The position numbers and the translations under genes were made by a program. Of a DNA stretch of 64,000 bases, positions 8,480 to 16,796 are shown piece by piece (the first letter of the stretch is position 1; the number at the start of each line of letters is the position of its first letter). The stretch lies in contig JBAYIS010000001.1 of NCBI GenBank assembly GCA_041665525.1, positions 1 to 64,000 on the forward strand, written 5' to 3'. The notes under the pieces were generated by a model. That model ran no database searches. It was given only the letters and a program-made list of their open reading frames with translations, and had not been told where the DNA came from. This stretch comes from UBA8401 sp041665525. GTDB taxonomy: Bacteria > Bacteroidota > Ignavibacteria > UBA10030 > UBA8401.

Positions 8480-10411
8480 ATGTATTCCTTTGCCCCCCTT
8501 ATTGTCCTATTCCCGCTGCTTGGTTTTCTCACCAACGGACTCTTCGGACGAAAAATAAAGAGTGAAACAATCGTCGGCAGCATCGGTACTGCCGCAGTCG
8601 CCGCTTCATTCGTGATTGCGCTGCTGATCTACATAGAAATGCTCGGATCAGCCGTAGAAGAGCGAAAGCACATTGTCACCGTGTTTGAATGGATTGCAGC
8701 AGGAACATTTTCTGCCAATGTCGCTTTCCAGATCGATCAACTCTCTATCCTGATGACCCTGATCGTCACCGGCGTCGGAAGTCTGATCCACCTCTATTCG
8801 ATTGGCTATATGCATGGCGATGCGGGATTCTGGAGATTTTTCTCGTATCTGAACTTATTTATTTTTGCCATGCTCACCCTTGTTCTTGCCGACAATTATT
8901 TGTTGATGTTCCTTGGCTGGGAAGGGGTAGGACTTTGTTCCTATCTGTTGATCGGATTTTGGTATGACAGGAATTTCGAAAAAGGGACCACAGGCGATGC
9001 TGCAAAAAAAGCATTCATCGTCAACCGTATCGGCGATTTTGGATTTCTCCTGGCGATGTTCCTTATCTTCAACACGTTTGGCACGCTGAATTACGAAGGG
9101 GTCTTCTCGCAGGCTGCCGGATTTTCCGTCGGCAATTCACTGCTGTTCTGGATCACCCTGTTGATGTTCGTTGGTGCTACGGGAAAATCGGCACAGATTC
9201 CTCTCTATGTCTGGCTGCCGGATGCTATGGCGGGTCCAACACCGGTGTCTGCACTTATCCATGCAGCAACGATGGTGACTGCAGGTATTTACATGGTTGC
9301 TCGTAGTTCTATTTTATATGCGCTTGCTCCCGGAACGATGGAGATCGTTGCTGTTGTCGGATTGTTGACGGCGTTCTTCGCTGGAACGATCGGTCTCGTA
9401 CAGAACGACATTAAAAAAGTTTTGGCCTATTCCACCGTCAGTCAGTTAGGCTATATGTTTCTTGCCGTCGGTGTTGGAGCATTCTCTGCCGGCTTATTCC
9501 ATGTTATGACACATGCGTTTTTCAAAGCACTTCTCTTTTTGGGATCGGGTGCGGTGATCCATGCGATGCACGAAGAACAGGACATTCAGAAGATGGGCGG
9601 GCTTCAAAAATATATGCCGTGGACGTTCCGGACTTTCGCCATCGGTTCATTTGCGATTGCAGGATTTCCGCTGCTCTCCGGATTCTTCTCGAAAGACGAA
9701 ATTTTGTGGAAAGCATTTGCGGATGGTGCACCGTGGATGTGGGCGATAGCAACGCTGGCGGCAGGCGTCACAGCGTTCTACATGTTCCGTCTTGTTTCGC
9801 TGACATTCCTTGGGAAAGAACGATTTGATCACCATCATCATCATCCGCACGAGGCACCGAGGACGATGCTGGTTCCGCTGTTGGTGCTGGCAGTACTTTC
9901 GATCATCGGTGGGTATGTCGGAATTCCGCATGTGCTGGGCGGACATAATTATTTCGAAGAATTCCTGGAGCCGGTCTTCGCAGCAGCAAATTCTAAGATG
10001 ATGCTGCCATCGCACGATTCCGCAGCATTGGAATTGGGATTGATGGCGACATCGGTAGCGATTGGACTGTTAGGCATTTTCGCCGGTTGGAAGATCTACA
10101 CGGAAAAGATACAGGTGGCGGAAGCAACAGCAAAACGGTTTTCCGGCTTGTATACCCTGTTGTGGAATAAATATTTTGTAGATGAAGCATACGATGCGGT
10201 CATCGTCAATCCGATCAAACACTCCTCCGAGAAATTCCTTTGGAAGATCTTCGATGTGAAAGTGATCGACAATACGATCAACTACTCCGCGAAATTGGTC
10301 GAGGCGACGTCGGGTATTTTCCGGCGAATTCAAACAGGCGTGGTTCAAAGCTATGCCATTATTTTCGTCGCAGGCATCCTGCTGATTCTCGGATATCTCT
10401 CAGTGTGGTGA
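8480..10411 (+). CDS. nuoL: NADH-quinone oxidoreductase subunit L
   Basis: NuoL is the distal antiporter-like proton-pumping subunit of complex I. The 643-aa protein has the Proton_antipo N-terminal region, the core segment LFLGWEGVGLCSYLLIGFWY, and the lysine/histidine helices (PTPVSALIHAATMVTAG and NDIKKVLAYSTVSQLGYM). The long C-terminal region agrees with the lateral helix. A loop near residue 450 contains five consecutive histidines plus one more (DHHHHHPH). The ATG at 8480 follows an AT-rich intergenic repeat (AATTTGATAATTTG style) with no strong ribosome site. Confidence 0.96.
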   Translation: MYSFAPLIVLFPLLGFLTNGLFGRKIKSETIVGSIGTAAVAASFVIALLIYIEMLGSAVEERKHIVTVFEWIAAGTFSANVAFQIDQLSILMTLIVTGVGSLIHLYSIGYMHGDAGFWRFFSYLNLFIFAMLTLVLADNYLLMFLGWEGVGLCSYLLIGFWYDRNFEKGTTGDAAKKAFIVNRIGDFGFLLAMFLIFNTFGTLNYEGVFSQAAGFSVGNSLLFWITLLMFVGATGKSAQIPLYVWLPDAMAGPTPVSALIHAATMVTAGIYMVARSSILYALAPGTMEIVAVVGLLTAFFAGTIGLVQNDIKKVLAYSTVSQLGYMFLAVGVGAFSAGLFHVMTHAFFKALLFLGSGAVIHAMHEEQDIQKMGGLQKYMPWTFRTFAIGSFAIAGFPLLSGFFSKDEILWKAFADGAPWMWAIATLAAGVTAFYMFRLVSLTFLGKERFDHHHHHPHEAPRTMLVPLLVLAVLSIIGGYVGIPHVLGGHNYFEEFLEPVFAAANSKMMLPSHDSAALELGLMATSVAIGLLGIFAGWKIYTEKIQVAEATAKRFSGLYTLLWNKYFVDEAYDAVIVNPIKHSSEKFLWKIFDVKVIDNTINYSAKLVEATSGIFRRIQTGVVQSYAIIFVAGILLILGYLSVW

Positions 10412-10464
10412 TTTAACAACCGGCACGGTGTCCGCACTCGTGCAATCTTGTAATGACAATTGCT

Positions 10465-12006
10465 ATGAATAATATTTTATCGTATACGCTCTTCTCACCG
10501 CTGGCAGGGATTCTGTTGCTCCTCTTCATTAACAAAGAGAAGCAGAACCTGATCAAATATATCGGCATCGGTACGTCGCTTGTTACGTTCGTCCTTTCGC
10601 TGTTCGTCTATTTCGGTTTCGACGCGTCGAACACACAAATGCAGTTTGCCGAACAATATCCGTGGATTACCGGACTGGATATTTCCTACTTCGTAGGAGT
10701 GGACGGACTCTCGATCCTATTGGTAGTGCTCACAACATTTCTAACGCCGATTGCGCTCATTGCATCGTGGGATTCAATCACGGATCGGTTGAAAGAATAT
10801 GTCTCTTTCATGCTGATGCTCGAGGTCGGTATGCTCGGCGTATTCCTCGCAGTCGATCTCTTCCTATTTTATGTTTTCTGGGAAGCGATGTTGATTCCGA
10901 TGTATTTCATTATCGGTATTTGGGGCGGGAAGGATAAGATTTATGCAGCAGTGAAGTTCTTCATCTACACCATGGCAGGATCGCTGCTGATGCTGATCGC
11001 TATTCTCTGGCTCGGGTATTATGCATCGACGTTGCCCGGGGGATATTTTACAACGAACCTTCAAAAATTATATGCGATCGCTCCCGGTATTCCAATGGGA
11101 ATTCAAGTCTGGATGTTCCTGGCGTTCGCACTCTCTTTCGCAATTAAAGTACCGTTGTTCCCGCTGCATACCTGGTTGCCGGATGCGCACGTGCAAGCGC
11201 CGACTGCCGGATCCGTAATACTTGCTGGTGTGCTGCTGAAGATGGGAACATATGGCTTGATCCGTTTCTGTCTTCCGCTTTTTCCGCAGGCGTCGTTCCA
11301 GTTTACTCCGTTGTTGGCGACACTTTCGGTGATCGGTATCGTCTATGGAGCGCTCGTTGCAATGGTGCAGACGGATGTGAAAAAACTCGTCGCGTACTCT
11401 TCCGTGAGCCATCTTGGATTCGTTGTTCTTGGCATCTTTTCGATGACGGAGGAAGGGATCCAGGGGGCTATGATTCAGATGATCAATCACGGACTTTCCA
11501 CCGGGGCGTTATTTCTTTTAGTGGGAATGATTTACGACCGACGGCACACGCGCGAAATCGTGCAATTCGGCGGACTGGCAAAAGTGATGCCGGTCTTTTC
11601 AACGATCTTCATGATTGTAACTCTTTCGTCCATCGGATTACCGGGATTGAACGGATTTGTCGGTGAATTTTTGATTCTGCTCGGTTCGTTCAACTCGTTG
11701 TTCCTTGGTTCGTATGTCTATGCTGCGGTCGCCGCGACCGGAGTGATCTTCTCGGCTGTCTATATGCTGTGGATGGTGCAGCGGGTCTTCTTTGGCAAGA
11801 TCACACACGACGAGAACAAATCGCTGCTCGATTTAAACAAACGAGAAATAGCATTGATGATTCCGATTTTGTTGTTCATTGTCTGGATCGGTGTGTATCC
11901 CTCGACATTCCTGAAGGCGTCCGCGGCTTCAACAAAACAGGTGGTGGTACAGATGCAAAATGTGAAGAGCGGCAATACAATTCCGGCAGAAGGTTTGTCA
12001 AAATAA
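10465..12006 (+). CDS. nuoM: NADH-quinone oxidoreductase subunit M
   Basis: NuoM is an antiporter-like membrane subunit of complex I, next to NuoL and NuoN. The protein of about 513 aa has some 14 transmembrane helices and the motifs LFYVFWEAMLIPMYFIIG (with the key Glu) and PLHTWLPDAHVQAPTAGSV. I take the ATG at 10465 (MNNILSYTLFSPL) because it matches usual NuoM N-termini. An ATG 12 nt earlier (10453) is also possible, and neither has a clear ribosome site. A GC-rich hairpin (GCACGGTG at 10423-10430 with CAC-T-CGTGC at 10435-10443) lies in the nuoL-nuoM gap but has no T-run. Confidence 0.95.
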   Translation: MNNILSYTLFSPLAGILLLLFINKEKQNLIKYIGIGTSLVTFVLSLFVYFGFDASNTQMQFAEQYPWITGLDISYFVGVDGLSILLVVLTTFLTPIALIASWDSITDRLKEYVSFMLMLEVGMLGVFLAVDLFLFYVFWEAMLIPMYFIIGIWGGKDKIYAAVKFFIYTMAGSLLMLIAILWLGYYASTLPGGYFTTNLQKLYAIAPGIPMGIQVWMFLAFALSFAIKVPLFPLHTWLPDAHVQAPTAGSVILAGVLLKMGTYGLIRFCLPLFPQASFQFTPLLATLSVIGIVYGALVAMVQTDVKKLVAYSSVSHLGFVVLGIFSMTEEGIQGAMIQMINHGLSTGALFLLVGMIYDRRHTREIVQFGGLAKVMPVFSTIFMIVTLSSIGLPGLNGFVGEFLILLGSFNSLFLGSYVYAAVAATGVIFSAVYMLWMVQRVFFGKITHDENKSLLDLNKREIALMIPILLFIVWIGVYPSTFLKASAASTKQVVVQMQNVKSGNTIPAEGLSK

Positions 12007-12043
12007 GCCGTTCCTCTATTACGATATTAATAAAGAATTATAT

Positions 12044-13471
12044 ATGGATTTCTTTTCAACCTCAGATCTTATAGGCTCCCTGCCGATACTCGCGCTCTCG
12101 TTGTTTTCTCTCATTGCGTTGACGGCAAATGCATTGCTGAAGAATTCGGCACGAACAGTGTTTTTCATCAGCGTAGTCGGTTTACTTATTGCGATCGGAT
12201 GTGCCGTTTATACTTTTCCCATGAATGCCACGGCATTCTCTGATATGCTGCTGGTCGGCGGTTATGCAAGTTTCTTCGGTGTACTTTTCTTAGTCATTGC
12301 ATTGTTCTCAATCTTCATAGCCAAGCCGTATTTGGAGCGAGAACAATTTCATCTGGGCGAATATTATGTCCTCATTCTACTGGCAACGATCGGCATGTTG
12401 ATGCTTGGCGCAGCCGCGGATCTGATCACGGTTTTCCTCGGTGTAGAAGTAATGTCCGTTGCATTCTATGTGCTTGCCGGCTTTTTCCGTACAAAGAATG
12501 CTTCCAATGAATCGGCACTGAAATATTTTCTATTGGGCGCATTTGCGACCGGATTCTTATTATATGGTATCGCACTCATCTATGGAACAACCGGAACGAC
12601 AAATCTTCTCCGCATTGTGACATTGTATCCGCAAGCGTTTGGTGAACCGCTTCATATTATCGGATGGGGATTAATCCTGATCGGCTTCGGATTTAAAGTG
12701 GCAGCGGTGCCGTTCCACATGTGGGTGCCTGATGTGTATGAAGGGGCGCCGACTTCTGTGACTGCATTCATGTCCACCGGCGGTAAAGCGGCAGCATTTT
12801 CTGCATTTGTCATCGCATTCTCCGTCCCACTCTCCATGAAAGACGACCGGTTGATGATGGTGCTTGCTGTACTGGCAGCAGGTTCAATGCTGCTTGGCAA
12901 CTGGTTCGGATTATCCCAGATGAATTTAAAACGAATGCTGGCATATTCCAGTATTGCTCATGCCGGCTATATGCTTGTCGGCCTTGCTTCTGCTACGTCT
13001 ATCGGTCAGCAGGGAATTGCCTTTTATCTCGTTTCGTATGCCTTTACCAATCTCGGCGCTTTCGGCATCATCACGATGCTGGAAAAAGAGAATGGTACGA
13101 ATTTAAATTATGAGGATTATGCGGGACTTGCGAAGCGAAAACCATTACTTGCCGCATTAATGGCAATGTTCATGTTTTCATTGACCGGTATTCCGCCATT
13201 TGCAGGATTTGTCGGAAAATATTATCTGTTCGCAAGCGCTGTGCAGGCAAATCTTACCTGGCTGGCGATTTTCGGCGTTATCACAAGCCTCTTTTCAACC
13301 TATTACTATTTACGGATTGTTGTGTTTATGTATTTCCGACCGGCGGTGAATCATGAAGAGCTTACGCTTTCGAAATTAACTTACACCACAGTGATCGCAT
13401 GCGGAATCGCGATCGTGCTCTTTGGTGTGCTGCCTTGGCTTATTTTCGATTTCCTGAAATCAATTTTTTAA
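12044..13471 (+). CDS. nuoN: NADH-quinone oxidoreductase subunit N
   Basis: NuoN is the third antiporter-like subunit of the complex I membrane arm. The 475-aa protein has about 14 transmembrane helices, the GVEVMSVAFYVLAGFFR segment with its conserved Glu, and FHMWVPDVYEGAPTSVTAFM. It is the last gene of the nuoJKLMN run and is followed 20 nt later by an intrinsic terminator. Confidence 0.96.
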   Translation: MDFFSTSDLIGSLPILALSLFSLIALTANALLKNSARTVFFISVVGLLIAIGCAVYTFPMNATAFSDMLLVGGYASFFGVLFLVIALFSIFIAKPYLEREQFHLGEYYVLILLATIGMLMLGAAADLITVFLGVEVMSVAFYVLAGFFRTKNASNESALKYFLLGAFATGFLLYGIALIYGTTGTTNLLRIVTLYPQAFGEPLHIIGWGLILIGFGFKVAAVPFHMWVPDVYEGAPTSVTAFMSTGGKAAAFSAFVIAFSVPLSMKDDRLMMVLAVLAAGSMLLGNWFGLSQMNLKRMLAYSSIAHAGYMLVGLASATSIGQQGIAFYLVSYAFTNLGAFGIITMLEKENGTNLNYEDYAGLAKRKPLLAALMAMFMFSLTGIPPFAGFVGKYYLFASAVQANLTWLAIFGVITSLFSTYYYLRIVVFMYFRPAVNHEELTLSKLTYTTVIACGIAIVLFGVLPWLIFDFLKSIF

Positions 13472-13490
13472 TTTCATTGTTCTTTGCGAG

Positions 13491-13528
13491 AACCGTCCGC
13501 TTCAGATCGAGGCCGGACGGTTTTTTTG
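13491..13528 (+). terminator. Intrinsic terminator after nuoN
   Basis: A perfect 9-bp stem, AACCGTCCG (13491-13499) with CGGACGGTT (13514-13522), is followed by a T-run to 13527. It ends the nuo transcript. The next gene (nnr) starts only 5 nt later, so nnr needs read-through or its own promoter inside this short space. Confidence 0.85.
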
Positions 13529-13532
13529 TTTT

Positions 13533-15095
13533 ATGAAAATTATCCTCACACCGCAGCAAATGAAAGAGGCCGATGATTATGCGATCAACAGATTGCATAT
13601 TCCTTCTCTCCAATTAATGGAGAACGCCGGGAAGGCGGTTGCCAATGAAATTCTGCAGCGGCGTATGCTGCTCCGTTTGAAGGACCGTTCCAATCCTACA
13701 GTAGTTATCTTGTGCGGGAAAGGGAATAACGGCGGAGACGGATTTGTCGTTGCAAGAATTCTTGCTGAACGGAACATTCACGTCACGGTCGTCCTGATTG
13801 AGAGTGAAAAGAAATTACGGGGCGATGCTATGGAAAATTATCAACGACTGCAGTCATTCGTTCATTCCTCCATAGACATTATCCGCATTGAAAAATTCAA
13901 GAAACAAAAGAATCGACGTTTTGACATTATTATAGATGCGATGTTGGGGACTTCATTTTCCGGAACACTTCATGGTGCGTATCTTTCCGCTGTTCAATGG
14001 TGCAATAAACAGAAGTCATTGAAAATTGCTGTCGATATACCGACGGGATTAAACGAATTGACAGTTGAAACGAATAATAGTGTATTTCACGCAGATGTAA
14101 CCGTAACTTTCTCGCAGCCGAAGATTGGATTTTATTACGGCCGTGCAAAAGAAATTACCGGTGATGTTGTTGTGGTGGATATCGGAATACCCCGAAAAGC
14201 TGTGATGAAGCCGGGCATTTTTCTTGTGGATTCGCACGATATCCGGAAGAATCTACCGGTCCGCTCCAGTAACAGCCATAAGCATTCTGTCGGGAAAATT
14301 TTCATCCTCTCCGGGTCAAAAGGAATGATGGGTGCGGCATGGTTGTGCAGTCAGTCCGCTATGCGGAGCGGTGCAGGTCAGGTGATTATGGGTGTTCCGG
14401 AGTCGGAATATCCGGTGATTGCAAAAAGAACTGTGGAGGTAATGCCGCTCGCACTTCCGGACACAAGCAAGGGAAGTATTGCCCTCTCTGCAATGAATGA
14501 AATCAAAAAAAGAATCGACTGGTCAACAGTGGTGCTCGTGGGATGCGGAATGTCGCAGAACATTGAAACACAAGAACTGATGAGAGAAGTGATCCGGACA
14601 TCGTCGAAGCCTGTTGTAGCGGATGCGGATGGTTTGAATGCTCTTGCGGGACAGACAGATATCCTGGAAAAAAGAAAGTCTCGCCATTTGGTGATTACAC
14701 CGCATCATGGAGAGTTTTCACGTCTCATCGGTATCCCGTCCCAACTGATCGATCGTCAGAAATTTTCACTGGCATCCGCATTTGCAGAACGGTATAATGT
14801 CGTTGTCGTCTTAAAAGGGGCGCCGACGATCATTGCAGAACCGGGAGGAAAGATCTATGTTAATCCTACGGGAAATCCTGGAATGTCCACTGCCGGCAGC
14901 GGAGATGTTCTTGCCGGAATGATTGCATCATTTATCGGACAGGGAAATAGTCCCTTGAATGCCGCGATGAATGCCGTTTTCCTTCATGGAAAATCGGGAG
15001 ATATTGGCGCATCTGCGGTTGGAATGCACAGTCTCATAGCCGGGGACCTCCTCCGGTATTTGCCGGATGCTTTTCGCGAAGTTATCGTCAAATGA
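13533..15095 (+). CDS. nnr: Bifunctional NAD(P)H-hydrate epimerase / ADP-dependent NAD(P)H-hydrate dehydratase
   Basis: This enzyme repairs NADHX/NADPHX, hydrated damage forms of NAD(P)H. The N-terminal YjeF_N epimerase domain (about residues 1-215) shows CGKGNNGGDGFVVAR at 61-75. The C-terminal dehydratase domain of the ribokinase-like fold (about 230-520) shows STAGSGDVLAGM with GSGD near 455-458 and the PHHGEFSRL segment. The 520-aa length fits the fused form. Its stop overlaps the start of the VanZ-like gene by 4 nt (ATGA). The position just after complex I is suggestive for an NADH-repair enzyme, but a terminator separates them. Confidence 0.95.
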   Translation: MKIILTPQQMKEADDYAINRLHIPSLQLMENAGKAVANEILQRRMLLRLKDRSNPTVVILCGKGNNGGDGFVVARILAERNIHVTVVLIESEKKLRGDAMENYQRLQSFVHSSIDIIRIEKFKKQKNRRFDIIIDAMLGTSFSGTLHGAYLSAVQWCNKQKSLKIAVDIPTGLNELTVETNNSVFHADVTVTFSQPKIGFYYGRAKEITGDVVVVDIGIPRKAVMKPGIFLVDSHDIRKNLPVRSSNSHKHSVGKIFILSGSKGMMGAAWLCSQSAMRSGAGQVIMGVPESEYPVIAKRTVEVMPLALPDTSKGSIALSAMNEIKKRIDWSTVVLVGCGMSQNIETQELMREVIRTSSKPVVADADGLNALAGQTDILEKRKSRHLVITPHHGEFSRLIGIPSQLIDRQKFSLASAFAERYNVVVVLKGAPTIIAEPGGKIYVNPTGNPGMSTAGSGDVLAGMIASFIGQGNSPLNAAMNAVFLHGKSGDIGASAVGMHSLIAGDLLRYLPDAFREVIVK

Positions 15096-15481
15096 ACATG
15101 CAGGAAAAACTCATAGCATTCGTTCAATATCAACTCCCCGTTATTGCCTGGAGCGTTTTTATCTTTATTGCATCATCCATACCCTCGGCGAATATTGCAA
15201 TGTTACCGAACTATACGGATAAGGTTGTCCATGCGTCGGTATTTCTCATTTTGTGCTGGCTGATGCATGTTGCACTTTCTTTTCAGAAAAATCTTCTTTT
15301 AAAAAAGCATGCACTACTTATTGCTGTGGTGTTCGTCGCAGTCTATGGTGTTTCGGATGAATATCATCAAATGTTCACTCCGGGACGATCGACGGATCCG
15401 CTGGACCTTGCTGCCGATACATTCGGAGGCTTGGTCTATGCGTTGATCTATCTGCGTTTCCAATTTTACCGCAATGGATAA
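15092..15481 (+). CDS. VanZ-like family membrane protein
   Basis: A 129-aa protein with about four transmembrane segments. The VanZ family pattern is clear: TDKVVHASVFLIL, then YGVSDEYHQMFTPGRSTD and LAADTFGGL near the C-terminus. VanZ was named from teicoplanin resistance, but most chromosomal members have no proven function and are probably envelope-related. It overlaps nnr (ATGA) at the 5' side and the MFS gene by 8 nt at the 3' side, so translation is coupled across all three. Confidence 0.88.
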   Translation: MNMQEKLIAFVQYQLPVIAWSVFIFIASSIPSANIAMLPNYTDKVVHASVFLILCWLMHVALSFQKNLLLKKHALLIAVVFVAVYGVSDEYHQMFTPGRSTDPLDLAADTFGGLVYALIYLRFQFYRNG

Positions 15482-16709
15482 TCTTCTGTTGCGCATGCTC
15501 GCGATCCCGACTTTCCGTTCTCTGCGGCAGCCGATGTACCGGCTCTTCTTCAGCGGTCAGGTCATCTCCCTTATCGGTACGTGGATGCAGACGATGGCGC
15601 AGGCATGGCTGGTCTATCAATTAACCTTTTCATCGGTCTGGCTCGGCATTGTCGGGTTTCTGAATACGATACCGATGCTGCTGTTTGCGATGTACGGCGG
15701 CTCAATTGCTGACCGCTTTTCTAAGCACCGCATCATCATCATCACACAGATTCTGTCGTTATTTCAATCGGTTATTTTGGCGGTGCTTGTGTTTCTTAAC
15801 CTGGCAACGGTGGAAATGGTGTGCGTTCTTGCATTCACGTTGGGAACAATTAATGCATTCGATGTTCCTGCACGTCAATCATTTGTGGTGGAATTGGCAG
15901 GGAAAGAAAATCTTGCGAATGCCATCGCATTGAATTCTGCATCATTCAACGGTGCGAGGATCATTGGTCCGGCAATCGGCGGTGTGATCATCGGGGCTGT
16001 CGGCGTCGCATGGTGTTTTTTCTTCAATGCAGTCTCCTTTTTTGCTGTGATCATCGTGTTGTTACGGATGAAGGTGGAACCAAAGATTTTTGTTTCGACG
16101 GGCCCGGTAAATACTTTTGCATCGCTGAAAGAAAGCGTCGACTTTGTCCGGTCAGATAAGACACTGGTGAAGATTTTGGCACTGGTTGCTGTCATCACGG
16201 TTTTTGGTTGGTCCTATACGGTGCTTCTACCGATCTTTGCGGATACAATACTGAATATTGGCGCCGTCGGCCTCGGTAATCTGATGATGTCGTTCGGTAT
16301 CGGAGCGCTCATCAGCGCCATAATTGTCGCAAGCGCCGAAAGCAGGGTCCGTCCCATGAGTTTTATAAATACCGGAATCACCATGTTCGTCATCGGAGTT
16401 TCCATATTTGCTTTTTCCACCAATGTTGCCGTATCATTATACAGTTTGGTATTCGTTGGGATGGGACTTATTATGTTCATCGCTACGGCGAATGCAACTG
16501 TGCAGCGTCATGCGCCGGATGCAATGCGGGGAAGAGTGATGGGGCTCTATCTGCTCATTTTTCAGGGATTGGCACCGTTCGGACATTTGGGAATGGGATG
16601 GCTTGCTAATTTCATCGGCGCCCGAACTGCGGTTTTCACAGGAGCAGTTATTTGTGCGGCTTGCGGAATATTTCTGCGGTTCTCACTGCGGCCTAAAAAT
16701 AAAGTATAG
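15474..16709 (+). CDS. MFS transporter, EntS/MFS_3-like
   Basis: A 411-aa inner-membrane major facilitator with about 12 helices. The N-terminus (FRSLRQPMYRLFFSGQVISL, then GTWMQTMAQAWLVYQLT) and the loop motif GSIADRFSKHR are those of the EntS/YbdA-like MFS_3 group, mostly proton-driven exporters of siderophores or drugs. It overlaps the VanZ-like gene by 8 nt. The substrate cannot be told from the sequence. Confidence 0.9.
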   Translation: MDNLLLRMLAIPTFRSLRQPMYRLFFSGQVISLIGTWMQTMAQAWLVYQLTFSSVWLGIVGFLNTIPMLLFAMYGGSIADRFSKHRIIIITQILSLFQSVILAVLVFLNLATVEMVCVLAFTLGTINAFDVPARQSFVVELAGKENLANAIALNSASFNGARIIGPAIGGVIIGAVGVAWCFFFNAVSFFAVIIVLLRMKVEPKIFVSTGPVNTFASLKESVDFVRSDKTLVKILALVAVITVFGWSYTVLLPIFADTILNIGAVGLGNLMMSFGIGALISAIIVASAESRVRPMSFINTGITMFVIGVSIFAFSTNVAVSLYSLVFVGMGLIMFIATANATVQRHAPDAMRGRVMGLYLLIFQGLAPFGHLGMGWLANFIGARTAVFTGAVICAACGIFLRFSLRPKNKV

Positions 16710-16719
16710 ATCACGGAAT

Positions 16720-16774
16720 GTTCACTGTTAATCAAAATTTGTAATGAGAATTGACAATTATAGAAAGAGTGAAC
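16720..16774. repeat. Intergenic inverted repeat with AATTGACAATT core
   Basis: The arms GTTCACT (16720-16726) and AGTGAAC (16768-16774) enclose an AT-rich spacer containing AATTGACAATT. The inner words are shared with the repeat tract at 5799-5861. No function is evident; it sits in the short gap before the carbamoyltransferase gene. Confidence 0.4.
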
Positions 16775-16796
16775 CTCATTTCAACGGGATCGTCGA

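Noticed and set aside
10423..10443. GC-rich hairpin between nuoL and nuoM as a terminator
   Set aside because: No T-run follows and it lies inside an operon whose genes must be co-expressed; it may only stabilise the mRNA.
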